Positions 17,997 through 27,512 of a stretch of DNA of 64,000 nucleotides are shown here, one piece after another. Source of the stretch: CAVVEC01 sp963770485 (GTDB taxonomy: Bacteria > Acidobacteriota > Terriglobia > Terriglobales > Acidobacteriaceae); assembly GCA_963770485.1 (NCBI GenBank), contig CAVYPX010000009.1, positions 682,001 through 746,000 of the forward strand, read 5' to 3'. The translations under genes were made by a program, and so were the position numbers. The notes under the pieces are model-generated. The model saw only the letters and a program-made list of their open reading frames with translations. It was not told the DNA's origin and did not search any database. Each line of letters opens with the position of its first letter. Position 1 is the stretch's first letter.

Positions 17997-18508
17997 GAAC
18001 GCCGCGCTCCGAGCCGCGAACCGATAATCTCGCTGGCCGAATGATTCTTGGGATCGCCCACGATCTCCACCCGGCCGCCGCACTCCCGCACCACATCCCG
18101 TTCCGGCACGGTGTCGGCGGTGTAGTCGGTGCCCTTGGCGTGAATGTCAGGCCTGATTTCGCGGATCAATGCACGCACATCTTGCTCGGGGAAAATGACG
18201 ACCGCGTCTACGTCCGCCAGCGCCGACAAAATTTCTGCGCGTTCTTCCGCGGGCATAAGCGGGCGTCCTTCACCCTTCAGGGTACGCACGGATTCATCTG
18301 AATTGATGGCGACGATCAAACGTCCGCCCAGGGCTTTCGCGGCATGCAGATAGCGCACATGGCCCACGTGAAGCAAATCAAAGCAGCCGTTCGCCAGGGT
18401 AATGGATTCATCGGCGCCACGCCACTGAGCAACGCGTTGTTTCAGCTCTTCGCGGCTGAGGGTCTTATTTGTGGGCATCGCTGGTGCAGTCGTTCGTTGT
18501 TGCGACAT
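17993..18508 (-). CDS. rfaE2: D-glycero-beta-D-manno-heptose 1-phosphate adenylyltransferase
   Basis: Makes ADP-D-glycero-D-manno-heptose from the 1-phosphate and ATP. A 171-aa nucleotidyltransferase with the HxGH motif in NGCFDLLHVGHVRYLHAA (about residues 41-58), VAINSDESVRTLKG and SEIIGSR. It corresponds to the C-terminal half of E. coli HldE, encoded separately here. It follows rfaE1 by 10 nt and its TGA overlaps the heptosyltransferase GTG, so translation is coupled. Confidence 0.94.
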   Translation of the reverse strand: MSQQRTTAPAMPTNKTLSREELKQRVAQWRGADESITLANGCFDLLHVGHVRYLHAAKALGGRLIVAINSDESVRTLKGEGRPLMPAEERAEILSALADVDAVVIFPEQDVRALIREIRPDIHAKGTDYTADTVPERDVVRECGGRVEIVGDPKNHSASEIIGSRLGARRS

Positions 18509-18518
18509 TAGGTTGCGA

Positions 18519-19553
18519 TCAATGCGATCTTGTTGCCGGCGGTGACTGCTCTACCGCCTCCACCAATTCCTGCTGGGATACCGTTGCGGTTCCGCGTTTC
18601 ATCACGACAATCCCACCTGCATAGTTCGCCAGGTAGGCAGCCTCCTCACCGCTTGCCCCGGCGGCAGAAGCAGCGGCGTAAGTGGCGATTACCGTGTCGC
18701 CTGCGCCGGTTACATCAGCAACCTGGCCGGATCCGAAAATTGGAATGTCCACCGGCTTGTGCTTGCGCGCAAAAGCCACCATACCATCACGGCCGCGCGT
18801 AATCACCAGAGACCGCAACTTCATCCGCGAAACAATCTGTTCGCCCGCCGAGCACAAACGCGACCAATCATTGCCAATCCGCATACCCAAAGCAGCTTCG
18901 ACTTCGGGCTCATTCGGTGTGGCCGCGACGACGCCGGAATAGTGCAGCATGCGGTAGCGTGAATCCAGAATTACGGGGAGTCGATCCAACCGGCCACGCT
19001 CGCGAATCGCGTCCAGAATCGCCGGGCTGGCAGCGCCATAGCCGTAATCGGAAATCAGCAGCGCATCCGACACCCGCGCATACTCTCGCGCCGCCAGCAC
19101 AAGTTCGCGCTTTAAGTGAGGATTCGGCTCGGTTTCCGGTTCGCGATCCACGCGCACCACCTGTTGTCGGGCGGTGTGCGCCATCCCGGCGAGAATGCGG
19201 GTTTTGGTGACCGTCGCATAGCTTTTGTCCTTCAGGATGCCGCTCAGCGGAACGCGTTTGTGGCGAAAGACCTTGAGCAGCAGGCGTCCTGGCTCATCGT
19301 CGCCCACGACTCCCACGGGCAGAACGTTTACTCCGAGGTCGGCTAGATTGTTAATCGCGTTCGCGCCGCCTCCCGGCACCACGCTGCGCTCGCGATGTCT
19401 CAGGATCAGCACTGGAGCCTCGCGGGACACGCGCGAGATTTCTCCAAAAATAAACTCGTCGGCCACCAGATCGCCAACCACCGTGATGGTAACCTTGGGG
19501 AACGACTCGACGATCTTTTTCAGCCGTTCGGTCTCTTTGGAATGCCTGGTCAT
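18519..19553 (-). CDS. rfaE1: D-glycero-beta-D-manno-heptose-7-phosphate kinase
   Basis: PfkB-family sugar kinase making heptose 1,7-bisphosphate, the step before rfaE2. The 344 aa match the N-terminal half of HldE. Visible motifs: VGDLVADEFIFGEISRVSREAPV near residue 26, GGGANAINNLADLG (about 61-74) and the catalytic anion-hole/base region VTGAGDTVIATYAAA (about 282-296). It lies 19 nt after lpxK. The phosphatase gmhB and isomerase gmhA are not in this window. Confidence 0.94.
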   Translation of the reverse strand: MTRHSKETERLKKIVESFPKVTITVVGDLVADEFIFGEISRVSREAPVLILRHRERSVVPGGGANAINNLADLGVNVLPVGVVGDDEPGRLLLKVFRHKRVPLSGILKDKSYATVTKTRILAGMAHTARQQVVRVDREPETEPNPHLKRELVLAAREYARVSDALLISDYGYGAASPAILDAIRERGRLDRLPVILDSRYRMLHYSGVVAATPNEPEVEAALGMRIGNDWSRLCSAGEQIVSRMKLRSLVITRGRDGMVAFARKHKPVDIPIFGSGQVADVTGAGDTVIATYAAASAAGASGEEAAYLANYAGGIVVMKRGTATVSQQELVEAVEQSPPATRSH

Positions 19554-19572
19554 GCGGGTAAGTCAGATTCTC

Positions 19573-20518
19573 TCACGTCGGCCGCCTGCGCTCCTCGATC
19601 ATGCGCAGCATGGTATCCAGTGCGTTAGCCGCGTCCATCAGTTCCATTTTGACGGGAACGACGGTTAGCGGCTGCAGAGCGGAAAGATATCCGCCCAGGT
19701 TGATGGCATCTTTTTCCGTGGTGACGAAACCTTCAGCCTCGCTCTGCGCGCGCAATTTCAGAAGGTCTTGGATGTCCCGCTCCGCGTAGGCGTGGTGGTC
19801 GCGGTATAGGGCTTCCGCCACGGGCTCAATCCCCGCAGTGCGGAGTTGCAGCAGAAAATTCTTTGGCCGGGCGATGCCGCAGAAAACTACAGGACGGTTG
19901 GGCACGTCTCTGCGGCAAAATACCCCGCCGCACTCGCCACACCAGTTTTCCATCTACGGGAAACGATTCAGAAGAAGCGCCGCTGGTCAGGACGACAGCA
20001 TCGGCACGCGACAACGCAGCCAGCGGTTCGCGCAAACGCCCCGCGGGAAGCAACTGGTCACGCGCGTCTTCCGGAGTGACCAGCACGATATCGAAATCGC
20101 GGGCCAGGGCGCGGTGCTGAAAGCCATCGTCAAGGAGGTGAAGCTGCGGGCCAAACTTGTTTTCCGCAAACATGCCGGCCTCATAGCGATCCTCCCCGAC
20201 GACCACGGGAACTCTCAAGCGCCGGGCGATCAGCAGCGGCTCATCACCGAACATCTGCGACGAACCAGCCGGATCCACCATGGCCACGCCCCGTGTCCGG
20301 CGTCCGTAACCGCGGGAAAGGACGTCGAACTTCAATCCTCGCGCCTTCAGCAATTCTCCCAAAAGCAGAACAAAAGGCGTCTTGCCGGAGCCACCGACGG
20401 ACAAGTTGCCCACGCTGACAACGGGGCCCTGCAGTCTTCGCGGGCGAAACGCGCCCCGGTCGTAGAACGCGTTGCGTGCCCGCACAGCCAGTCCGTACAA
20501 GGAAGCCGCCGGATTCAT
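19573..20518 (-). pseudogene. lpxK: tetraacyldisaccharide 4'-kinase, frame broken once
   Basis: Phosphorylates the 4' position of the lipid A disaccharide at the inner membrane. The N-terminal part (from ATG 20518) has VSVGNLSVGGSGKTPFVLLLGELL with the P-loop, LSRGYGRR, GDEPLLIARR and LHLLDDGFQHRAL. Around 19907-19925 the frame shifts, and the C-terminal part continues as PNRPVVFCGIARPKNFL and FVTTEKDAINL. Removing one base (for example from the GGGG run) restores one 314-aa protein of normal length. The gene could be really broken, but a sequence error is more likely given the pattern in waaA and gatB nearby. Confidence 0.88.
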
Positions 20519-20673
20519 TCTGTTTTCTTCTGTGGGACCGCCCACCCTCCGTGTCCGCTGCGTCCTCTGTGGTCCAAAGTCGGAAGAACCCAACCAGGGC
20601 TAACCACAGAGGACACGGAGATCATAGAGGACTTCTCCGAATCTCATGCCTACTCGTGCCGACCTGACAATCC

Positions 20674-21983
20674 TCAGCGGCCCCCAATGGCTGGGCTGTC
20701 CACCGCCGGGTGCAACAGCTTCTCCAGTGTCCGCTAAGGTTCGCAGCGTCGCGCCCGTCTGAGAACGCAGAGTCTCGGCAGCGCGGCGGCCCAGCGCAAC
20801 ACGCTCCGCCTCGTTGGAAATCAGCTCCATGAAAGCCAGAGGAAGGTCCGCCGAACTGACCACGCGCACTGCATCGTGAGCTTGAAACAGTCCCACGATA
20901 TCGCGAAAATTCTCCGTGTGGTTTCCGACGACAATGGGAACGCCGTGCTGTGCCGGCTCGATGATGTTGTGTCCGCCGCGCGGGACGAGGCTCCCGCCGA
21001 CAAACGCGATGTCGGCCAGCGAGTAGAGCGCCGCTAGTTCCCCTATCGTAGTCGATCAGCAGGACCCCGCCGGTAATCCTGTTGCCAGCCCATAGTGAGC
21101 GCCTCCAGAATCGGAGGCCAAGCTGCTCCAGCAATTGGGCCACTTCGCCAAACCGCTCCGGATGCCGCGGCGCCAAAATCATCACGGCGCGAGGATGACT
21201 GGCCAGCACATTCTCGAAAGCGCGCAGCAGTAGCCGCTCTTCATCATCTACCGTGCTGCCACAGACGATCACCGGCCCGGCACCGGCTTGGTGGAACGCG
21301 GTGCGCAGGCTGGCGACAATCGGCGGCAGCGCAGGTGCGGGCACATCAAACTTCAGGTTGCCGCTCACCTGGATTCGCTCCGGCGGGTGCGCCAATCTCC
21401 ACCAGTCGCAGAGCGTCCTCTTCCGTCTGCGTCAGGAAAAGATCGACCTGCAGCAGAATTCTGCTGAGTAGGCGCCGAACGCGCCGGTACCCGGGCCAGG
21501 AGCGGTCCGAAATGCGCGCGTTCACCACGGCAACTTGAGCGCCACTTTCGTGCGCCAGCCGGAGGAAGTTCGGCCAGAACTCGGTTTCCGCGATCACGAT
21601 CAGTTCCGGACGCAAGCCATCGCAAGTAAGGACGAATCGCAAATGCAAAATCCAGCGGGAAGTAAAAGACATTTTCCGCGCCGAAGCGAGTTCGGGCCAA
21701 ATCCTGGCCAGTATCCGTTGTGGTTGAAACAACCACCCGATGCTCGTGGGAACCGCTGCCTCAGTTCCGCGACCAGGCCGCTGACAGCCAGCACCTCGCC
21801 GACCGAAACCGCGTGCACCCAGATCGTCGGTCGCGATGGCTGCGCCCGCAGCCGCTCCGGAATCCTCCCCAATCGTTCGCTCAACCCGGCGCGGTACTTG
21901 CCGTGGCGAGTTCTCTGCAGCAGCCAGTAAGGGAGGGTCAGCACCAGTCCAGCCGCCAGCAGCGCACTGTAAAGCCAGTACAT
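20674..21983 (-). pseudogene. waaA: 3-deoxy-D-manno-octulosonic acid transferase (KdtA), frame broken several times
   Basis: Transfers Kdo from CMP-Kdo to lipid A. The protein can be followed through several frames: MYWLYSALLAAG and WVHAVSVGEVLA; then VVVSTTTDTGQDLA and VFYFPLDFAFAIR; then PELIVIAETEFWPNFLR; then QVSGNLKFDVP and VIVCGSTVDDEERLLL; then ELAALYSLADIAFVGGSL and RGGHN. Each switch is explained by one extra base, near 21742, 21612, 21388 and 21044, and probably a fifth near 20724 that lets the protein end at 20674. Removing five bases leaves exactly 435 codons, the usual size. It is the first gene of the LPS operon. Confidence 0.88.
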
Positions 21984-22063
21984 GGGGAAGGGACATTCTA
22001 CCTGCTTACAGACCGCCCCAGGCACCGTCCAAGGAAGCTGCCGGCATCCTATAATCAGAAATC

Positions 22064-22726
22064 ATGTCATTCCTGTCTGTAAGGTTTTCCCTTAGATTGA
22101 TCGCGGTAGTCTCGGTCGTCGTCCTGTCTTCAATTTTTTGCCTGGCGGCGAAGCACTTTGTGATGCCCACCGCGCAGCCGGCCAAGACATACCCGGCTCA
22201 CGATGAGCATCCAACTGAAGCGGTCACGCTCGCGCTCGATCCCTACGACATGGCTGACAAGGCCAGCATCTTCTCCGTGCACTACAGCGATGTTGGTTTC
22301 ATGCCCATTTTCGTGATCGTCACCAACGATGGCGATCAGCCTGTCTCCCTGTCTGGGGCGAAAGCCGAGCTGGTCACGGTCGATCGAACCAAGATTCCAA
22401 CCGCGACCGAGGATGACATTTACCGGCGCATTGCCCGGCCGCCCACCACCGGGCCTTCGTCCAACCCATTGCCCTGGCCCAAGAAAGCGAAGAGCTCGGT
22501 CAGCAAGGAGGCGCAGGACGAGATTCAGAATTCCCAGTTCGCGGCCCGCGCGGTCGAGCCCCATAGCACGCAGTCCGGATTCATGTTCTTTGATGTGTCG
22601 GGGATTTCCACGCCGCTGGCGGGTGCGCACTTCTATTTGACCGGCGTGCGCGATGCCAAGGGAAACGAATTGATGTATTTCGAAGTGCCGTTGGAGAAAT
22701 ACCTGAGCGCACCGAGCAAGCCCTAG
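22064..22726 (+). CDS. conserved hypothetical protein with N-terminal membrane anchor
   Basis: A 220-aa protein with a signal-like or anchoring segment (LIAVVSVVVLSSIFCLAA, about residues 12-29). The exported part resembles a beta-sandwich: ALDPYDMADKASIFSVHY, IFVIVTNDGDQPVSLSGAKAELV, then VEPHSTQSGFMFFDVSG and MYFEVPLEKYL. I recall similar acidobacterial proteins of unknown function. It is divergent from waaA (81 nt between starts), so that short gap should hold both promoters. The gene is intact although its neighbours on both sides are frameshifted. Confidence 0.8.
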   Translation: MSFLSVRFSLRLIAVVSVVVLSSIFCLAAKHFVMPTAQPAKTYPAHDEHPTEAVTLALDPYDMADKASIFSVHYSDVGFMPIFVIVTNDGDQPVSLSGAKAELVTVDRTKIPTATEDDIYRRIARPPTTGPSSNPLPWPKKAKSSVSKEAQDEIQNSQFAARAVEPHSTQSGFMFFDVSGISTPLAGAHFYLTGVRDAKGNELMYFEVPLEKYLSAPSKP

Positions 22727-22801
22727 CTACAACTGTTCCTCGGGAGACCTGTGCGAGACCATGCCGAGCTTGCGCCCGACCACCCTTTATAATCTGCGAG
22801 T

Positions 22802-24278
22802 ATGGCCACCACGCCGGACATCTCTGTAGCGGCTCGCTCCAAGTACGAGCCGGTGATCGGCCTGGAAGTGCACGTCCAGCTACTGACCGTGACCAAGATA
22901 TTCTGCTCCTGCTCGACTCGCTTCGGCGCGCCGCCCAATAGCAATGTTTGTCCCGTGTGTCTCGGACTGCCGGGAGCGTTGCCGGTGTTGAACCGCAAGG
23001 CGGTGGAGTTCGCGGTGCTCGCGGCCATGGCGCTGAATTGCCGCATTAACCAGACTTCCATTTTCGCTCGCAAGAACTACTTCTATCCCGATCTCCCCAA
23101 GGGTTACCAGATTTCGCAATACGACAAGCCGCTGGCCGAGTTCGGCGGGATCGAAATCGCAACCAGCGCCGGAACGAAGAAGGATTGGCATTACCCGCCT
23201 GCATCTCGAAGAGGACGCGGGCAAGAGCCTGCACGAGGGTTTTGCCGGCTCCGCTGAAACCACCGCCATCGATCTGAACCGCAGCGGCGTGCCGCTGATC
23301 GAAATCGTCAGCGAGCCGGACATCGCCTCACCCGACGAGGCGCACGAATACCTCACGCGGCTGAAGGAAATCATCCTCTACACCGGCGTGAGCGATTGCA
23401 ACATGGAAGAAGGGTCACTGCGCTGCGATGCCAACGTCAGTGTACGTCCGCGCGGCCAGAAACCATTCGGCACGAAAACTGAAATCAAGAACGTGAATTC
23501 CTTCCGGTTTATCCGCGAAGCGCTGGAATATGAAATTGATCGCCAGATCGGCGTAATCGACTCCGGCGGTAAGATTGAGCAGGAAACGCGGCTTTACAAC
23601 CCGAACGAAGGCAAAACATATAGCATGCGCTCAAAAGAGGAAGCGCACGATTACCGCTATTTCCCGGAACCCGATCTTTTGCCGCTCGTGGTAGACGAAA
23701 AGTGGCAGGCTACTATTCGCAGCACTCTGCCGGAGTTGCCTGAGGCGCGCCGCAAGCGATTGGTCGCCGATTACGGCATCACCGATTACGACGCGCAGGT
23801 GCTGACGGCCACGAAATCGCTGGCCGATCAATTTGAGGCTGCGGCCAAGTCGGCGAAGAATCCCAAGCGCGTGGCCAACTTGGTCCAGAGTGAGTTGATG
23901 GGGCGCCTAAAGGCCAAGAATCTGGAGATTGAGCAGTCCCCCATCTCGATGAAGGGCGTAGCTCTCTCGGCGGATCTGGTGGAAAGCGGCGCAATTTCCG
24001 GCAAGATGTTGAAGGATCTCTACGACCTTTGCTTCGAGCGCAGGCAGGATTTTCCGGCTGTTTACGAAAAAGAAAAGCCGCAGCAGATTACCGATTCGGC
24101 AGCGATTGAAAAGATGATTGATGAGGTGGTTGGCGCCAATCCTAAGCAGTTCGAGCAATACCGGGCAGGCAAAAAGACGGTCATGGGATTTTTCGTCGGC
24201 CAGGTGATGAAAGCCTCGAAAGGCCAGGCCAACCCGCAGTTGGTAAATGAGCTGCTGGCGAAGAAACTGGAAGGATAG
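22802..24278 (+). pseudogene. gatB: Asp-tRNA(Asn)/Glu-tRNA(Gln) amidotransferase subunit B, frame broken once
   Basis: Subunit of the GatCAB complex that makes Gln-tRNA and/or Asn-tRNA by transamidation. The N-terminal part has YEPVIGLEVHVQL, CSCSTRFGAPPN, CPVCLGLPGALP and ARKNYFYPDLPKGYQISQYD. Near 23187 one extra G (AAGAAGGATTGG) shifts the frame; without it the text reads KKIGITRLHLEEDAGKSLHEG and joins NRSGVPLIEIVSEPD and the C-terminal GatB/Yqey tail domain. The repaired product is 491 aa, the normal length. gatB is normally essential in bacteria lacking GlnRS or AsnRS, so error is the likely explanation. Confidence 0.9.
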
Positions 24279-24352
24279 ACTCTGGTAACCCTCCGGCCAG
24301 TGTCTTCCGTCATCTGAAACCTTGCCTCGGCTCCCGCTAACATGGGATTGCT

Positions 24353-25018
24353 ATGAAGAAATGGAAGCTCGACCGCATCATCAGCATCGCCACTCTGGCC
24401 AGTTCGCTGCTTGCCATCTGGCTGGTACTGAAGAAACCGCAACCCGTGGCACAGCCAATTCCGGCGCCTGTCGCGGCGGCCAAGGCCGAGTCCTTTCAGG
24501 AGAAACTTCAGCAGTTAGATCAGCCCAAGCAGCCCGGTCAATCTCCGGCGGAAGTTCATCTCAGTTCGGATGAGGTCAGCGCGGCTTTGGCGCAAGCCGC
24601 CGGGGCAATTCCCGTATCCGCCGCCCAAGCCACCTCAGGTTCAGGGAACTCCGCCCTGTCCGCGCCGACGCTTCCCACTTCTGTTCCCTCTTCGCCGGAT
24701 GCAGCCATCGCGCCCGGTCAACCCGATATCAAGGACTACCAAGTCAACTTTGACGGAGATGTGGCCCGGGGCCAGTTCCTCACCCAGATCGGCGGCAAGG
24801 ACGTTTATGTCACGCTCGCCGGGCACCTGAATTCCAAGGACGGATACGCGACCTTTGATCCCACAGAATTCAAGGTTGGCGATTTGAGCATCCCGGTGTC
24901 GCTGGTCAACGACGCGCTGCAGAAAAAACTCTCCGAGCAACGCGACCGCATGAAGCTGCCCGACGATGTCGGCACTATCAAAGTAGAAAACGGCGAACTG
25001 GTCGTGACCCAGAAATAA
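24353..25018 (+). CDS. conserved hypothetical membrane-anchored protein
   Basis: A 221-aa protein: positively charged MKKWKLDR start, one TM helix (IISIATLASSLLAIWLVL), a long Pro/Ala/Ser/Gln-rich spacer (about 30-115), then a compact C-terminal domain (KDYQVNFDGDVARGQFLTQIGGKDVYVTLAGHL, DGYATFDPTEFKVGDLSIPVSLVNDALQKKL). The architecture suggests a periplasmic domain tethered to the inner membrane. I recall the family from acidobacteria but know no function. It is 74 nt after gatB and may be co-transcribed. Confidence 0.8.
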   Translation: MKKWKLDRIISIATLASSLLAIWLVLKKPQPVAQPIPAPVAAAKAESFQEKLQQLDQPKQPGQSPAEVHLSSDEVSAALAQAAGAIPVSAAQATSGSGNSALSAPTLPTSVPSSPDAAIAPGQPDIKDYQVNFDGDVARGQFLTQIGGKDVYVTLAGHLNSKDGYATFDPTEFKVGDLSIPVSLVNDALQKKLSEQRDRMKLPDDVGTIKVENGELVVTQK

Positions 25019-25082
25019 TCGGACACCGCCGCTGTTCTTTCCCGCAATCGGCCTAGCAGTTCGTTGGGAAAATCCCATCTCG

Positions 25083-25155
25083 TTGTCATCCCGAGCGGTT
25101 CTTGCCGAGACCGAAGGTCGAGCCCCGAGCGAAGCCGAGGGGGAGGGATCTGCAG
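25083..25155 (+). repeat. dispersed repeat, copy 1 (partner at 60643-60716)
   Basis: A stretch of about 73 nt beginning TTGTCATCCCGAGCGG and ending GAGGGATCTGCAGT is nearly identical to the reverse complement of 60643-60716. It lies in the 272-nt spacer before accC, which otherwise shows nothing. Only one arm is present here, while the other locus carries both arms of a hairpin-like element. Confidence 0.75.
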
Positions 25156-25290
25156 TGCTTCACAATCCAAGGGAAACCGGAGATCGCTCATCGGTCTCGC
25201 TTCTCCAGTACAATAAAGAGTTTCAGCGGGAGCTGCGCGATCGACTGAGGTTGGTCGTCTTGACCGCCAGCACGTCCGCAAGCCATAACC

Positions 25291-26820
25291 ATGTTCAAAA
25301 AGATTCTCGTCGCCAACCGGGGAGAGATTGCGGTACGCGTGATCCGCGCCTGCCGTGAGTTGGGGATTCACTCGGTTGCCATCTTTTCGGACGTAGATCG
25401 CGCGGCGTTGCACGTTCGCAAGGCGGATGAGGCTTACCACATCGGGCCAGCTGCGGCTGCCGAATCCTACCTCAACATCGAAAAGATTCTCGACGTGGCA
25501 AAACTAAGCGGGGCCGATGCGATCCATCCCGGTTACGGTTTTCTCTCCGAAAATGCGAAGTTTGCGCAAGCCTGCGCTGATGCCGGGGTGAAGTTCATTG
25601 GGCCGACCGTAGCTTCGATGGAGATGATGGGTTCGAAAACCCGGGCGCGCCAGCATATGGACGTAGCCGGCGTTCCGTTCGTGCCAGGGACTTCGCGAGG
25701 GTTGGAGTCAGCTAAGGAAGCGGAACAGGCTGCCGCGAAGATCGGATACCCCGTGATGCTGAAGGCCGCGGCCGGCGGCGGCGGCAAAGGCATGCGCCTG
25801 GTGCATCGCCCAGAGGAGCTGAACCCCGCTTTGGAAGCGGCGCAAAGCGAAGCTCAACGCGCGTTTGGTGACGGTGAAGTTTATCTCGAAAAGGCGATTG
25901 TCAATCCGCGCCACATTGAAATACAAGTGCTCGCGGATGAGCACGGCAATACGGTTTACCTCGGGGAGCGTGAGTGCTCCATCCAGAGGCGGCATCAGAA
26001 GGTGCTGGAGGAGGCTCCTTCTCCCATTGTCGATGCGGACCTGCGGCGGCGCATGGGCGAAGTCGCGGTCCGAGTGGCCAAGGCGGCGAGCTACACCAAC
26101 GCCGGGACGGTCGAGTTTCTGGTGGATCACGACAAGAATTTCTATTTCCTCGAGATGAACACCCGGCTGCAGGTGGAACACCCGGTGACCGAGTTGATTA
26201 CCGGGCTGGACCTGGTGCACCTGCAGATTCGCATCGCTGCCGGAGAAAAACTCCCGTTCGCGCAGGAAGACGTTCGCATCCGGGGGCATGCCATCGAGTG
26301 CCGCATTTACGCTGAAGATCCAGACAACAATTATTTTCCCAGCCCGGGCAAAATCACGCTGCTGCTGGCGCCTTCCGGGCCGGGAATCCGGCGCGATGGC
26401 GGCATGTACGAAGGCTGGACCGTGCCCATCGAATACGATCCGCTGCTGGAAAAGCTGATCGGCTACGGAACCGACCGTCCGCAGGCGATTTCGCGCCTGG
26501 TGCGCGCCATGAACGAGTATTTTCTGGGCGGCATCAAGACCAATTTTTCGCTGTTTCGGCGGATTCTGAGCGACCCGGATTTTCGCGCGGGAAAAGTGGA
26601 TACCGGCTACCTGGATCGGCTGATGGAATCTGCGCCGCACGTCGTGAAGCGCGGAGACGCCGGAATTGCTGCCATTGCTGCGGGAATCTTTGCAATCCTG
26701 GAACCGGCAGCGGTTCCTGCCAGCGAAGGAAAACTGTCCCCGAATGCCGCCAACGGAACGGGCAGTGAAGCCGCTGCAGCAGGCTGGAAAAGGGCAGCCA
26801 GGATCGAAGCTTTGAAATAG
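25291..26820 (+). CDS. accC: biotin carboxylase subunit of acetyl-/acyl-CoA carboxylase
   Basis: ATP-dependent carboxylation of the biotin carrier. ATP-grasp biotin carboxylase of 509 aa: N-terminal MFKKILVANRGEIAVRVIRAC, GYGFLSENAKFA, the Gly-rich ATP loop LKAAAGGGGKGMRLV, ECSIQRRHQKVLEEAPSP, FLEMNTRLQVEHPVTE and GHAIECRIYAEDP. It is about 60 residues longer than typical AccC, with an Ala-rich tail after about 450. The following gene is a carrier with an extra domain, so the pair looks like a split acyl-CoA (propionyl-type) carboxylase alpha subunit rather than the accB-accC pair. No carboxyltransferase is in the window. Confidence 0.93.
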   Translation: MFKKILVANRGEIAVRVIRACRELGIHSVAIFSDVDRAALHVRKADEAYHIGPAAAAESYLNIEKILDVAKLSGADAIHPGYGFLSENAKFAQACADAGVKFIGPTVASMEMMGSKTRARQHMDVAGVPFVPGTSRGLESAKEAEQAAAKIGYPVMLKAAAGGGGKGMRLVHRPEELNPALEAAQSEAQRAFGDGEVYLEKAIVNPRHIEIQVLADEHGNTVYLGERECSIQRRHQKVLEEAPSPIVDADLRRRMGEVAVRVAKAASYTNAGTVEFLVDHDKNFYFLEMNTRLQVEHPVTELITGLDLVHLQIRIAAGEKLPFAQEDVRIRGHAIECRIYAEDPDNNYFPSPGKITLLLAPSGPGIRRDGGMYEGWTVPIEYDPLLEKLIGYGTDRPQAISRLVRAMNEYFLGGIKTNFSLFRRILSDPDFRAGKVDTGYLDRLMESAPHVVKRGDAGIAAIAAGIFAILEPAAVPASEGKLSPNAANGTGSEAAAAGWKRAARIEALK

Positions 26821-26913
26821 TAGCTAGGGGCTAGTAGCTAGAAGCTAGTAGCGAGAATCCAAATAGGAAAGCAGCTCCTAACTCCCAGCTACTAGCTACT
26901 CGCTACGGGCTCT
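26819..26913. repeat. low-complexity GCTAGTAGCTAG inverted repeat
   Basis: This spacer is made of AGCTAG/TAGTAGC variations whose left part (CTAGTAGCTAGAAGC) pairs with the right part (CCAGCTACTAGCTACTCG). It fills almost the whole gap between accC and the carrier gene. It resembles the simple-sequence spacers at 1476 and 27430. Confidence 0.6.
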
Positions 26914-26914
26914 T

Positions 26915-27412
26915 ATGATTTATGACATCACCATCGACGGCAAGAGCTTCCGGCTGGAACTGGATCGGACCGACGAACGCTGGCATTGCAGGCTGGACGG
27001 CCGCATGGTCCGGATGGACGCCGTCCTCGCCCGGCGGGATGTGTTGTCGGTTCTGATTGAGGGCAAGGCCTACGAGATCAAGCGCGAGCGTACCGCAACG
27101 GACATGCACTTGTGGGTTGGAGGCGCGCGCTACGCGGCCGAATTACGCGATCCTCGTTCCCTGCGCAGCCGCAAAACCGCGGCGGAGGATGAAAAGGGTC
27201 CGAAGAAGTTATTCGCGGCCATGCCTGGCAAAGTCGTTCGCGTCTTGATTCGCGAGCAGGACGAGGTTGCGGCCGGGCAGAGCATACTGGTCGTCGAAGC
27301 CATGAAGATGCAGAATGAGATCAAATCTCCGAAGAAGGGGACAGTGCAAAAGATTGTGGTCAGCGAAGGCGCCAATGTGAATCCCGGCGATGTGCTGGCA
27401 ATTGTGGAGTAG
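26915..27412 (+). CDS. biotin carboxyl carrier protein, acyl-CoA carboxylase type
   Basis: A 165-aa carrier. The C-terminal biotinyl domain (about 92-165) has AMPGKVVRVLIREQDEV and the biotin-acceptor lysine in VVEAMKMQNEI, ending GANVNPGDVLAIVE. Residues 1-85 resemble the BT-like linker domain of propionyl-CoA and methylcrotonyl-CoA carboxylase alpha chains rather than the Pro/Ala-rich arm of AccB. Together with the 25291 gene it would rebuild a full alpha chain from two proteins. BirA at 7749 is the expected modifying enzyme. Confidence 0.9.
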   Translation: MIYDITIDGKSFRLELDRTDERWHCRLDGRMVRMDAVLARRDVLSVLIEGKAYEIKRERTATDMHLWVGGARYAAELRDPRSLRSRKTAAEDEKGPKKLFAAMPGKVVRVLIREQDEVAAGQSILVVEAMKMQNEIKSPKKGTVQKIVVSEGANVNPGDVLAIVE

Positions 27413-27423
27413 GTTTTACCTCC

Positions 27424-27512
27424 TGGTTTTTTGGATCTTAGCCCTTGGTTGTGACACGATGTATCTGTTAGCTCGGGTGCTAAGAGCTAAGAGCCAAAGG
27501 CTAAGGGCTCTC
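27424..27512. repeat. low-complexity CTTAGCCC/GGGCTAAG inverted repeat
   Basis: The gap between the carrier gene and the convergent PpiC-type gene contains ATCTTAGCCCTTGG and, further on, GCTAAGAGCTAAGAGCC followed by AAAGGCTAAGGGCTC, which pair as a hairpin. Its place between two convergent genes fits a bidirectional terminator, though no T-tract is seen. Confidence 0.5.

Noticed and set aside
20674..21983. waaA as a genuine pseudogene
   Set aside because: All its frame breaks are single extra bases, repair gives exactly 435 codons, and the neighbouring gatB shows the same fault, so sequence error is more likely. I keep the pseudogene type only to mark the broken frame.
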